From NCBI GenBank assembly GCA_930990665.1, contig CAKNQN010000014.1:1-43118 (forward strand): a stretch of 43,118 bases of DNA, written 5' to 3'. Every line of letters starts with the position of its first letter. Within the stretch, counting starts at the first letter, position 1. Below, in pieces: positions 35,601 to 43,118 of the stretch. The position numbers and the translations under genes were made by a program. This DNA comes from an uncultured Clostridia bacterium. GTDB lineage: Bacteria > Bacillota > Clostridia > Christensenellales > Borkfalkiaceae. Under the pieces are notes generated by a model. It worked only from the letters and a program-made list of their open reading frames with translations. It was not told the origin of the DNA and did no database searches.

Positions 35601-37663
35601 ACGAGGATCACATAATCGCCGGAAGTTTCTCCATTGATCGTAAATACCCCTTTGTTATCATAGGATACCACTCTGCCGGAGCCATCTTTATAGACATAGC
35701 TGCCCGAATACCCCGCATACTCGATGAGGCTCTGCACTTTCAGGTAAGAGGCGCTGTCGCAGGTCGCCGTGCCGTTCGTAAGGTCAAACACGACCGTCTT
35801 CACGTCCGTCCCCTTCGTGAGGGTCGCCGTCAATTGGTTATCGGAAACGGAGAGAGCCAGGGAGCCGGACTCCGCTTCGGCACCGTAGGTGTATGTAGTA
35901 CCGCCAAAACGTATGTCAAAGTAGCCCGGATATTCAAGGAAAGTCAATTTATCGCTGCTGTGGAGCCCTTCTGCATCTTTCAGATAGTAGTACCCAGTAA
36001 AATCGATATATTCTTCAGGGATGTAAACGTCCCCGCCGATTTTGTAATAGCCGTTCCCGATCGTCATCTCATTTTCCAGATCATTGGAAGTGAGGGACAA
36101 ATACAGTTCGAGTTCAGCCCCATAACTGCTGTAGCAGCAATACGGCTGCACCGCCAAACCGTTGTAGGTCATGCTGCCGTCCGCACTGACGACAAGCACA
36201 TCCGAATTTGTGTATTCGACAAATGTGCCTTCCGGAAAATCGGGATAGGCCGTTTCGGCTTGCTCTTTGGTCGCAAGGAAGACGGGATCACTGTCTACCT
36301 GATCGTAGTTCGCAGGGTTTGCATACCCTTCCACTCCGACCGTCTTCGTATCAAGGCTGTAGACAAAGGACAGATCCGATCCGTCCGCCAAAAGAGCAGC
36401 ATCATCCGCAGAACCGTCTGCAGGAACGCTCAAAGTAAGATCGCGCGTGACCGCACTTGCACCGCGCAGCGTCGTGATAACTTTCGCCGTGTTCGCGCTC
36501 AGATCGATCTGCAGCGTGAAATCTTCGGCAAGCGTGGTAAATTCACCGTTGAACTTCATCAGGTTCGCTTCCGGAATGAACACATATTCCGTTTCATCCG
36601 AAGCGACGAGACGAAGCACTTCGTTCTCCATGGTAGCGGACGTATATCCCTCGATCGTCAGCTGCAGGTTGTCCTGATCGTCGTAAGAATACGTATACGC
36701 AGACTTCGTGCCGTTGAAGTCAAACATCGTCGCCGTGCCGTCCGTATCCAAACCGCCGAACACACCTTTCAGCACGCTGCCGCCCATGGCCGTGTACCAA
36801 GGCTGCGTGTCAAGCGCCGTCAGAATACGCCAGCTGAGCGTGTAACTTTCAGCAGAAAGAACGTAGTTGGCGTTTTCTCCCGTAAATACGGCCGTCGCCG
36901 TATAGATACCCACTTCCGTAGCCGCAAGCGCCTGGTCACTGCCTTCCGCCGAAAAACTTACCGTAAATCCTTCGGGCAGGTTTTCGGCCATAGCCGAAAG
37001 AGTGATCTCGCTGCCCGTATGGATATACGCCGTCTTCGACCATTCGATGGAATCCACGCTGAATACCGCCTTCGAAATGGTGATCTTCGCGGTCTTCTGC
37101 ACCGTCGTGTAGTTTTTCGCACTGACGGAAACTTCTACAAAATATTCGCCCGCATCGACCGCTTCCTCGACAAGCTTGCCCTCGGCGCTCGTTCCCGCAT
37201 AAATTTTATAAGAGACCGTCGCACCCTGCGGAGCGCCCGTCACGGAAGGCATCTGCGCGGCCTCTCCGTCATAGGTCTTGGTCACGTCCGCCACGGTGAT
37301 CTCACCCATCGTCTTGGGCTGTACGTTCACCGCAAGCGAAGCAGTCTTACCCATACATGTGACTGTGACCGTGTATTCGCCGGCATCGGCAAGTTTTGCC
37401 TTGTCCTCTTCGGAAATCATAGCCGCCGTCATCGTCACTTCGCCCGTCGTATTGTCATCGTATGTAACGGTGATCTTGACGCTGCCGTAATCGAGCTCTT
37501 CTCCTGCCGTGAGCGTCACGCTCGCCGGTTCCAGGGAGATAGCCGTCGCCTTCGGCCCCGAAGGCGTCTTGGCAGAATCATCGTCGCACGCGACAAACGC
37601 AAACACGCACACGAGCGAGAGCAAAAGCAGCAACACGCTTAAAAGCGTCTTTTTGCCTTTCAT
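32675..37663 (-). CDS. Giant beta-repeat surface lipoprotein
   Basis: A 1662-residue lipoprotein with lipobox FVAC (Cys26). Residues about 30-115 look like a Big_3-type Ig-like domain (AISLEPASVTLTAGEELDYG). Residues about 120-290 resemble MBG-type domains (VTKTYDGEAAQMPSVTGAPQ). The remaining 1350 residues are tandem beta-rich units of roughly 80-110 residues that often begin with an aromatic-x-G-x-Tyr pattern (FTGYYYL, FNGAYL, FNGSYTVF) and contain short hairpins rich in Asp, Gly and Thr. No enzyme motif is visible. AAGGAGAG and AGGAC precede ATG 37663; a longer frame lacks a signal peptide. Probably an adhesin or macromolecule-binding scaffold. Confidence 0.85.
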   Translation of the reverse strand: MKGKKTLLSVLLLLLSLVCVFAFVACDDDSAKTPSGPKATAISLEPASVTLTAGEELDYGSVKITVTYDDNTTGEVTMTAAMISEEDKAKLADAGEYTVTVTCMGKTASLAVNVQPKTMGEITVADVTKTYDGEAAQMPSVTGAPQGATVSYKIYAGTSAEGKLVEEAVDAGEYFVEVSVSAKNYTTVQKTAKITISKAVFSVDSIEWSKTAYIHTGSEITLSAMAENLPEGFTVSFSAEGSDQALAATEVGIYTATAVFTGENANYVLSAESYTLSWRILTALDTQPWYTAMGGSVLKGVFGGLDTDGTATMFDFNGTKSAYTYSYDDQDNLQLTIEGYTSATMENEVLRLVASDETEYVFIPEANLMKFNGEFTTLAEDFTLQIDLSANTAKVITTLRGASAVTRDLTLSVPADGSADDAALLADGSDLSFVYSLDTKTVGVEGYANPANYDQVDSDPVFLATKEQAETAYPDFPEGTFVEYTNSDVLVVSADGSMTYNGLAVQPYCCYSSYGAELELYLSLTSNDLENEMTIGNGYYKIGGDVYIPEEYIDFTGYYYLKDAEGLHSSDKLTFLEYPGYFDIRFGGTTYTYGAEAESGSLALSVSDNQLTATLTKGTDVKTVVFDLTNGTATCDSASYLKVQSLIEYAGYSGSYVYKDGSGRVVSYDNKGVFTINGETSGDYVILVENGATTVTVTLESGAVAISWGEDNRFITVDGVLYVYSEITSDPDGRTPNEAYINGEDSISFDGTNYSYNGQQVKGVVYSLVDDGNNNGRKVILATGSVDSNSFSVLHYSQAAWIVTIGGEKKTFVWDGFAGIYGSQFKPTSDSTDQFEFTAAGKTLFCGKEVFFNFPRTYTQFDSAVDGKMYHYTLDINAISITFSDSIIWNIEYYPTAYFDFNGAYLSQDSAKVFYFSATMIYYNETSTESFSVTMEDGKATMTVGGKEAVFTKTADGSTLVYDGVTYNRVPSFSLEAFNGSYTVFTGSGSGSNITLDVAAAHDFDKTYLDHLTVFDGQITAVVAYNYGDKAYLIPNTDGATSSVLPYLAVRDTFVKILGEEMFRGEIISIELGVTQKPASSDLMATVNVRYGSETVQLTLINAFTPLFSATLGGTEYYLSPNKNADTATELPILIYDGWWYDYDGVSVLFDGHTVAVAIVVGTVDEATEAVLQVKFDDEVVDGTFEAVSGGRLFTFTKDGVQYIGVFNSEDTLDITVYTQAEYDFFYAKDFTNTVDGKTLVLPVEIDYDFADYSNGYALKFDLTGATYDGQAITYAQYIYSAGILVFVTEEQSYAYDVAAKAFYTDVLPEGSDFLGADNEGAYGSNFDDMKIDVRFTDFESGKAVLGFYFDNIYTFEDTCKLNLAEAERVNASLYKLTGKGTDGTLIMLYLEKQADGSFALYFESEYLFDGTFEVTGGETLVIDRTVSGGKASYTAKYGDNEAVAISPDFNTSAFSMQIGATYYVFHFEVVEGVLTFTMETVPESVMQFVGEGYVYNSYYTWYDDITVEVSLLDPAARTYNVVFSGDMDDTAVGTLSESGAYISLTDGGMSYLLYLNQKADEYIEYVLIYSSSYMNPARFFDTFTTEDGKELSIRMDATSEDDDGIPTNISQTIVVTYDGKACETKTKYSDSMQSVEFVCEGTTYTVTVEDGVMNLEVKAAA

Positions 37664-37818
37664 TTGTCCTTCTCTCCTTATAAAATAAAGATTTTTATGA
37701 GATCTGTGAGCCCGGCGTGCGGGACCGGGCAGGCAGAGTTCATGTAATTTAAGAGATCTTTTGCCCGGCATCGCTGTCCGGGCCGATCAGCGGAAACTTC
37801 GGGCCTTGCGGCCCGCCG
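37664..37818 (-). other. Intergenic spacer with GC-rich hairpins
   Basis: Holds two GCCCGG...CCGGGC stems (near 37709-37730 and 37764-37784). Comparable small GCCCG stems occur before oppA (30910-30935 and 30990-31012). No clear promoter consensus is visible for the downstream lipoprotein gene. Confidence 0.45.
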
Positions 37819-40800
37819 TCATGCCAGCGTGCCGAAGGATACGCCGCCCGCAGGAATCGTCTGCAGGCTCTGCGTGTCTACCGTGACCGCCGTGCCCGAC
37901 TCCGCAGGCAGGACGATGCCGCCGTCATACACGATGGTGTAATAGCTGCCGTCTCCCGAAGGATGCACGCTGTACATCGAAGAGCCGTCTGCGGCAAAGG
38001 CGACGCAGTACTGCACTTTGCCCTCCGCATCCGTCACCGCGACAAAGTAACTCACCGGGCTGCTCTCCGCTTCCGTATACGTCGCATTTCCTTTGCTGTC
38101 GATCGTGTAGGTATACTGCACGAATTCCGTATTGCCGTATACGTCGACGGTCAGGTCGAAAAGCTTATACCCGAAGGCATCGAGCACGGTGACCGTCTGA
38201 TCCGCATGATCGTTATAGATCGCCGCGAGGCTGCCGTACCAGTAGCAGTCCGAATCCTCTTCGGAATAGTACTGCAGGGTGCCGAAATCGTACAGGACCC
38301 ACCAGTTCAGCTCCTCGCCGACAGGCACGCCGTCTTCGTCGAGGAGATAACCGGTGAACTTCAGCTCGTAGTAATTCGAGCCGTTCTGCACAAAGCTGTC
38401 GTAATCGTCGTAGGTGCCGAGGTAGACATTCTGGATCCCGTCGTCGTGCTCATCGAGGATGTACATGTTGCCGTAGCCGTCCGTCTTGACCGTATAATAG
38501 TAGAGGGGCGTGCCGTAGAAGTCTTCGGTCAGCGCGAGCGTCATGTCTTCGGAATTGTCGTAGCGGGTGTATTTCTCATCGCCGACCATGAAGGAACCGC
38601 GCTTGTCCAGGACCCGGGCGGCAAATTCCTCGCCCGCGTCGGAAATCAGCGTGAAGCTGCCGTCTGCATTGTACCGGACAGTGCCGAAACGGATCTCCTT
38701 GCTGCCGTCGGCGAGATACACATATTCACGATAATAAGCGTAGCTGATCGTCGCCAGATCGTCTGTGGAGAACCTGTAAATGCTCATCGACTTTTCCAGC
38801 GTGGAGCTCGAAAGCGTCGTGTAACGCCAGGCATCATTGTACAGGTCACTGCCGATCTGAGGCATGTTGATCTTCAGATCTTTGATGACATGGAATGTGT
38901 TGGAGTACCAGTAATCGTCATACGTCACGTTGAGCATCGAATATTGCAGATCGCCGAAGGTGATGTCGATGCGGTTGTACCTGTCTACGGCATAGTCGCG
39001 GAACACCGCCGTGACAACGCCCTCGACGCTCGCACCCGAGCTGTCTTTAAGGCTGTTCAGCGTGACCGTATAGCCCTCTTCCCCGTATTCTTTGGTTTCG
39101 TCCTGCACGACCGTACCGTTATAGGTAGCCCAGCTGCCTGCATCCGTCAATAAGATGAACGCGCCGCCGCCGGTACCGTCGAGATACAGCTGATAGGAGT
39201 CATTGTAAATCGAATTGGTGTTGAGAGTGATATAATCGTCCGATTTTAAGTAGATGGGAGCGTCCCATTCATAGCCGGTGCTGTCTACCTGCGCGTAGGT
39301 GACCGTGTCGATCACGGAGAAATTCGAATCGTAATAAGTGAAGGTGTACAGGCCGCTGTCGGAATTCTCCATCTCGGCATAGTAGGTGCCCACGGGATCT
39401 TCGACCGTCTCATACGAGTAGATCGCGCCGTTGCGCACGACGCGCCCGATCTGCGGGATGCCGTAATTATTGAACATCACCAGATAGGTGCCTTCTTTCT
39501 TCGCGTCGCCGTATTCGGAATCCATGAGGCCGACCTGCTCCATCACGGGAACGAGCACCCGCCCGCCGTTCACTTCGTAGGGAAGTTCGCTCACCACAAA
39601 GTAAAGGTTGGTGACCATCGAGCCGTCATAGTCGAGAAGTTCCGGATGCCACAGATGCAGAATGTACTGGTTTTCATACAGCGGTTTGGCATGGCTGTAT
39701 TCGGATGTGCCCGCCGCCGTCGCCGCATACTCTTCGGGCGTGAGCACTTCGTACATCATCGGATAGTAGGTGCCGCAGGTCAGGCCGTAGGTCATCTCGC
39801 CGAAATTCTGCCAGTCGATATCCGAAATAAAGGTCTGGTTGGGGTCGGTGACATAGACGCGGCTGCCGTCGGTAAATTCAAACTTCGCATCCCAACCCGT
39901 GCCGTCCAGCGACCAGTAGACCGTCGCGGGGCCCTTTTTCGCCAGGACCATGTACGGCGCATATTCTTCCCAGCCGATCGCGGTCTTGTATTCCTGTTCG
40001 CTGTCTGCGGGGATATACATGCGGAATTCCGTGAATTCGATGTTGTAGCTGTTGTCCCCCACCTCGGTGAGCGAGTTGCTGAAGCAGCCGCCGTGCAGTT
40101 CGGGCGGTTCCGCGCCGCGGAAGACCACCTCCGAAAGGTTGGAGCAGAAATCAAAGGCGCGCGCCCCGATCGAGCGGATCCCCGTGCCGAATTCGATCTG
40201 CAATGCGCCCGACGCATAGAAACCGAAATCGCCGATCGTCTGCAGAGAATCGGGGAAACGCAGTCCGTCGATGGAGAGAGCGTAGATAAACGCATAGTTG
40301 CCCACCGAACGCAGCGACTCGCCGAACTCGACGCCCGTGAGCCCGGCCGCATAGTAGAATGCATAGCTGCCGATCGTCTGGATGTTTTCCAGCTTGGGAA
40401 TAGCTTGCAGGTTGTTGAAAGGATATTCGTAAGTGATCAGCTCCGCGCGATAATCGGGATACTCTTCCCCGTACGGATAGATGTACTGCACGGTGGAAGA
40501 GGTGTTGCCCGTGTAGGAGCGGAAGGCGTTATCGCCGATCGAGGTCACATAGCGCAGCCATGCCGGGCTGATCGCCAGGCCGAGCGCGGAATCATACCCG
40601 AAGCTGAGGCAGTTCGCAAAGGCATAAGCCCCCACGGTGCGCAGGTCTTCCGGATGCGCCAGCACGACGTTTTCCAGCGCATAGGCGCTGTAGAAGGCGC
40701 CTTCCGCGATGTCGCTGACGCTCTCGGTCACGCGGACCGTCTTCAGCGTGAGCGGAAGAAGCTGGTTTTCCATGTGCTGGTCCCCCATATACAGGGAGGT

Positions 40801-41643
40801 GCCGTCGCTGTAGCCGGCAAAGGAATATGTATTGTCTTCGTAGGTCTCGGCGCCGAACGTATAGGCGAGGAAACGGTTGGCCGTCCTGCTGCCGCCGACA
40901 AAGGGAACGGTGAGCATCTCCAGCCCCGTCAACCCCTCAAAGGCGCCGCACTCGATGGAAGTGTACGTCTGGGGTACCGTCAGCGAAAGGACGGAGGCGC
41001 TGTTCTTGTTTTCCGCAAAAGCGCCCGCCGCGACCTTCGTGGCTCCGAGCGGCAGGGTCAGCGACGTGGCATTGCCGTTGTAACGCACAACGGTGCCGTT
41101 TTCGATCGTATAATCGCCTACGTCGTCCACTTCATAGCGGGCGTACAGGGTGACCGTGCCCCCCTTTTCCGCCAGGTTCTTCACCGTGTCTGTCACGAGA
41201 TATTTCGCGGTGCCCCCCTCCGTCTCCGCAAAGCCGACGGCATGCGTGCCGAGCGGCGCCAGATCGGGCAGCTTTTCGTTCACGCCCCGGCGCATCGCAA
41301 AGGGATAAGAACCTTCGTCGCCGAAGTCGAGCACCAACGTATAATACTGCAGGTTGGACTTGTAGTACAGACGAATGGATGCGTCGGGCACCGTCGTCCC
41401 TTCATAGCGGACGGTATACTCGCTGTCCGTCCAGTATCCCTCAAAGTCGCGGTCCTCCAGTTCGAGAACGGGAAGGGCATCCCCTACCTTCGCCTGCACG
41501 ACCGTCTCTTCCAGCGTCTCGCTCACGAGCGTCACGGATACGGTGTTGTCTTTCGGCGCGCACGCCGTAAGCATCAGTGCAAAACATACAAATGCCGCCA
41601 CGGCAAATGCGGCGACCAAGATTTTCCTGATCCTGTTTTTCAT
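37819..41643 (-). CDS. BspA-like leucine-rich-repeat surface lipoprotein
   Basis: A 1274-residue lipoprotein; lipobox LTAC gives lipidated Cys28. After an N-terminal beta region, residues about 190-530 are BspA-type (LRR_5) repeats, recognised from IGSYAFYYAAGLTGVEFGES, VGNYAFIYALSIDGLRFPDS and IGDFGFYASGALQIEFGTG. The C-terminal 700 residues are Tyr-, Asp- and Gly-rich beta units like those of the next gene. It ends without a membrane anchor, so the lipid holds it. GAGG precedes ATG 41643 by 7 nt; a TTG 30 bases upstream is rejected. First gene of the surface cluster, behind a consensus promoter and a structured leader. Confidence 0.87.
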   Translation of the reverse strand: MKNRIRKILVAAFAVAAFVCFALMLTACAPKDNTVSVTLVSETLEETVVQAKVGDALPVLELEDRDFEGYWTDSEYTVRYEGTTVPDASIRLYYKSNLQYYTLVLDFGDEGSYPFAMRRGVNEKLPDLAPLGTHAVGFAETEGGTAKYLVTDTVKNLAEKGGTVTLYARYEVDDVGDYTIENGTVVRYNGNATSLTLPLGATKVAAGAFAENKNSASVLSLTVPQTYTSIECGAFEGLTGLEMLTVPFVGGSRTANRFLAYTFGAETYEDNTYSFAGYSDGTSLYMGDQHMENQLLPLTLKTVRVTESVSDIAEGAFYSAYALENVVLAHPEDLRTVGAYAFANCLSFGYDSALGLAISPAWLRYVTSIGDNAFRSYTGNTSSTVQYIYPYGEEYPDYRAELITYEYPFNNLQAIPKLENIQTIGSYAFYYAAGLTGVEFGESLRSVGNYAFIYALSIDGLRFPDSLQTIGDFGFYASGALQIEFGTGIRSIGARAFDFCSNLSEVVFRGAEPPELHGGCFSNSLTEVGDNSYNIEFTEFRMYIPADSEQEYKTAIGWEEYAPYMVLAKKGPATVYWSLDGTGWDAKFEFTDGSRVYVTDPNQTFISDIDWQNFGEMTYGLTCGTYYPMMYEVLTPEEYAATAAGTSEYSHAKPLYENQYILHLWHPELLDYDGSMVTNLYFVVSELPYEVNGGRVLVPVMEQVGLMDSEYGDAKKEGTYLVMFNNYGIPQIGRVVRNGAIYSYETVEDPVGTYYAEMENSDSGLYTFTYYDSNFSVIDTVTYAQVDSTGYEWDAPIYLKSDDYITLNTNSIYNDSYQLYLDGTGGGAFILLTDAGSWATYNGTVVQDETKEYGEEGYTVTLNSLKDSSGASVEGVVTAVFRDYAVDRYNRIDITFGDLQYSMLNVTYDDYWYSNTFHVIKDLKINMPQIGSDLYNDAWRYTTLSSSTLEKSMSIYRFSTDDLATISYAYYREYVYLADGSKEIRFGTVRYNADGSFTLISDAGEEFAARVLDKRGSFMVGDEKYTRYDNSEDMTLALTEDFYGTPLYYYTVKTDGYGNMYILDEHDDGIQNVYLGTYDDYDSFVQNGSNYYELKFTGYLLDEDGVPVGEELNWWVLYDFGTLQYYSEEDSDCYWYGSLAAIYNDHADQTVTVLDAFGYKLFDLTVDVYGNTEFVQYTYTIDSKGNATYTEAESSPVSYFVAVTDAEGKVQYCVAFAADGSSMYSVHPSGDGSYYTIVYDGGIVLPAESGTAVTVDTQSLQTIPAGGVSFGTLA

Positions 41644-41687
41644 TCGGAACCTCACTTTCCTGAATCTGTTCAAAGCTGTTAAAGTTA

Positions 41688-41733
41688 CTTTTTATTTCCA
41701 GCACCGCTGGAAATAAAAAGCCTCGAGGCTTTT
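41688..41733 (-). promoter_or_regulatory. Two overlapping hairpins in the leader of the surface cluster
   Basis: A perfect 15-bp stem with a 3-nt loop (41688-41702 with 41706-41720) overlaps a 7-bp stem with a TCGA loop (41716-41722 with 41727-41733). In the minus-strand transcript the small stem comes first and is followed by UUUUUAUUU-like sequence, so it looks like a terminator, while the large stem uses part of the same bases. The two cannot form together. Confidence 0.65.
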
Positions 41734-41774
41734 ATTCACCCGATTTTCGACAGTTCTCCTTTTATTTTTAAGAT

Positions 41775-41804
41775 ATTATACTATATTTTACACGCAGCTG
41801 TCAA
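41775..41804 (-). promoter_or_regulatory. Promoter of the surface-protein cluster
   Basis: Minus strand TTGACA (41799-41804), 18-nt spacer, TATAAT (41775-41780). About 130 bases of leader separate it from the first lipoprotein gene. Confidence 0.85.
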
Positions 41805-41941
41805 ACTATCACACCTTTTCCAAACAATTTATATAATATTTTATTCCCTTATTCAAACTATCGAAAAATATTATATTTTGCATAACGTATGCCTTTTTTT
41901 TGTTCCACGGCACCGCATTTGTAAGAAATTTCCAAACAATG

Positions 41942-41980
41942 AAAAAATCTCCCAGATCCTTTTTCGGATCCGGGAGATTT
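41942..41980. terminator. Bidirectional terminator
   Basis: 14-bp stem with one mismatch (AATCTCCCAGATCC with GGATCCGGGAGATT), short T-rich loop, A/T tract at the left. It would end minus-strand transcription from the SEC-C fragment. Confidence 0.75.
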
Positions 41981-42053
41981 GTGTTTGCAACAGCTCTCGT
42001 CAAAGGTATATAGCCTTCCAAAATATTTTATGAAGATGGCCTATAACGCGCTC

Positions 42054-42143
42054 TCAGAGGTTTTTTCCGCAGCAATTCTTGTATTTTTTGCCGCTGCCGC
42101 AAGGGCAACCTTGAGACTTCCTTTTCACCTTATTTTTCAACAT
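42054..42143 (-). CDS. SEC-C motif mini-protein or remnant
   Basis: Reads 29 residues from ATG 42143: a basic start and the zinc-binding SEC-C motif CPCGSGKKYKNCC (pattern CxCx8CC), which normally ends SecA or a larger protein. No ribosome-binding site precedes the ATG. The frame stays open upstream to a GTG at 42287, giving 77 residues of otherwise unconvincing sequence. It may be a functional tiny protein or the surviving tail of a broken gene; the flanking terminator favours an expressed end. Confidence 0.45.
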   Translation of the reverse strand: MLKNKVKRKSQGCPCGSGKKYKNCCGKNL

Positions 42144-42361
42144 TTTGGCACTATTTGTCGCTAAAAACAGCAAAAAACCGCCGTATAAAAAATATTTAGA
42201 CACCCACTGACACCTACCAACATTACCCATTTTTGAGTCAGCGTGGACAAAATGTGGACAAAAATAATACCGAACTTTTTGGGACACGGATTATTTTCAG
42301 TATATAACATTCACTCATTTTTGTCAACCAACATTACGCTCCATCTAAAAACATTTCTTAA
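42144..42361. other. AT-rich intergenic stretch with a short tandem repeat
   Basis: No supported gene. An 11-bp tandem (GTGGACAAAA twice) lies at 42242-42263. Otherwise AT-rich and featureless to the eye. Confidence 0.4.
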
Positions 42362-42517
42362 AACAGTAAAATTTTAAGACTTGGAAAACCACTAAAAGGA
42401 AAATTAAATGATGCCGCCGAGAGCATCTATGATTGTATCTGCAAACTTTATAAAAAATATCATATTCCCCTTTTTACCTTTATACCTTTGGATGACGATG
42501 TAAAAAGGCAGACTTAA
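42362..42517 (+). pseudogene. Orphan C-terminal reading-frame fragment
   Basis: One plus-strand frame, closed upstream by TAA and lacking any start codon before residue 30, reads about 51 residues with protein-like composition (LNDAAESIYDCICKLYKKYH, then IPLFTFIPLDDDVKRQT). It looks like the end of a lost gene. I do not recognise the family. An ATG-started 31-residue frame in another phase with an AAAAGGA site is less protein-like. Low certainty. Confidence 0.25.
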
Positions 42518-42539
42518 TGGAATTCATAGTCTCAAACAT

Positions 42540-42911
42540 TTAATTTAACAAAATGACCATTACTACTACCATTGCAATAATAGACAGTAAAGCGATAATG
42601 AATGCACAGATTGCATAGCCACGCTCTTCTCGGTTAAATATAAAAATAAAATTAACAACAGTATGAATTAACTGACCGATCACGCCGTCGATCAAAGAAA
42701 TAATCGCAAACGTAGCGCATACAATCAATAATAGCAATCCCCCTATAAAGGTTTCGCTGAACATTATTTCCCATGCCTTTAAAACGCCCCAACCAGAAAG
42801 CACTGCTATCGCTATAAATGCAATGTTAACAACGGCGTAAAAAATACGCTTGCCTTTTTCTGCCGTGATACAGCTGCCAATATGTCTTATCAGTTGTCTT
42901 ACAAAATTCAT
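42540..42911 (-). CDS. Small multi-pass membrane protein, unknown function
   Basis: A 123-residue protein with a short cytoplasmic start (RQLIRHIGSCITAEKGKR) and hydrophobic segments at about 24-46, 52-78 and 97-122, plus a weaker one at about 82-92; three or four membrane spans. GGAGG lies 8 nt before ATG 42911. The start overlaps the stop of an upstream gene (ATGA), so it is the second gene of an operon. No family recognised. Composition is AT-rich compared with the surface cluster. Confidence 0.7.
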   Translation of the reverse strand: MNFVRQLIRHIGSCITAEKGKRIFYAVVNIAFIAIAVLSGWGVLKAWEIMFSETFIGGLLLLIVCATFAIISLIDGVIGQLIHTVVNFIFIFNREERGYAICAFIIALLSIIAMVVVMVILLN

Positions 42912-43118
42912 ACATTAAACCTCCGCATAAAGTCTTTATATTTATAAATTTGCGAATTGAAATTGATTGCGATTTTTTGTTCCTCTACCTCATAGACCAA
43001 ATAATTTATTTTTTCCGAATACTGATCAAAATTTTCAGAATCAGTTGAATAATGCGCAAGATTGCAATGACAAACTGTAATACGTATTCGACCAGATAAC
43101 TGCGGAAGATTTTTTTAA
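42908..43118 (-). CDS. 3' end of an upstream gene (partial), unknown function
   Basis: The minus-strand frame ending with TGA at 42908-42910 overlaps the start of the membrane-protein gene by 4 bases, a strong sign of translation. It reads about 68 residues of protein-like sequence (HYSTDSENFDQYSEKINYLV, ending FMRRFNV). The frame is open only back to 43114, where a TAA adjoins a seven-base A run (minus strand), with no start codon near it. Either a frameshift lies in that run or the gene is broken. The rest of the gene would be beyond the window. Confidence 0.45.

Noticed and set aside
41809-42021. 70-codon minus-strand frame downstream of the SEC-C fragment
   Set aside because: Runs through a terminator and lacks a ribosome-binding site.

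Overview
The window looks like a moderately GC-rich chromosome of an uncultured, probably gut-dwelling, Clostridia-type Firmicute. Pointers are an oxygen-reducing flavodiiron protein, a bile-salt-hydrolase-type enzyme, a DUF1858 redox protein, Firmicutes-style L33/SecE/NusG/L11/L1 and L10/L7-L12 gene order, and very large BspA-like leucine-rich-repeat surface proteins. The class is inferred from gene content only; Christensenellales-like gut lineages would fit.

Positions 1-3692 are the AT-richer end of an integrative mobilizable element lying against the 3' end of a tRNA-Arg(ACG) gene. It has a hairpin-rich oriT-like region, a MobC-like accessory protein, a MOBP-type relaxase, a coiled-coil/membrane protein encoded in another frame inside the relaxase gene, a small conserved protein, and a separate cargo cassette on the minus strand (a 55-residue membrane protein plus a 282-residue secreted protein) with its own strong promoter and a flanking hairpin repeat. 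The integrase is not in view and would lie left of the window.

Positions 3770-16081 are core chromosome: a cluster of four DnaA-box matches, a DUF1858 protein, a sirtuin, the ribosomal/transcription block rpmG-secE-nusG-rplK-rplA and rplJ-rplL with an L10 leader, a flavodiiron protein with a TatD-linked radical SAM protein, rsmA, pyrG and a cholylglycine-hydrolase-family enzyme. Several promoters and terminators can be read directly.

Positions 16082-41804 form one long minus-strand array specialised for the cell surface. In transcription order: a 1274-residue leucine-rich-repeat lipoprotein, a 1662-residue beta-repeat lipoprotein, a small membrane protein, a 410-residue lipoprotein, then OppA-OppB-OppC-OppD-OppF, then a 2475-residue membrane-anchored subtilisin-like protease carrying Ig-like and leucine-rich repeats. 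Close spacing suggests that from OppA onward this is one operon. The layout suggests a capture, digest and import system for extracellular protein, with an enlarged OppA and an OppD with an unusual insertion. This is the most interesting locus in the window.

Positions 41805-43118 are AT-rich again and hold a mini SEC-C protein or remnant, an orphan reading-frame fragment, a small multi-pass membrane protein and the tail of an overlapping upstream gene. They may mark another accessory region.
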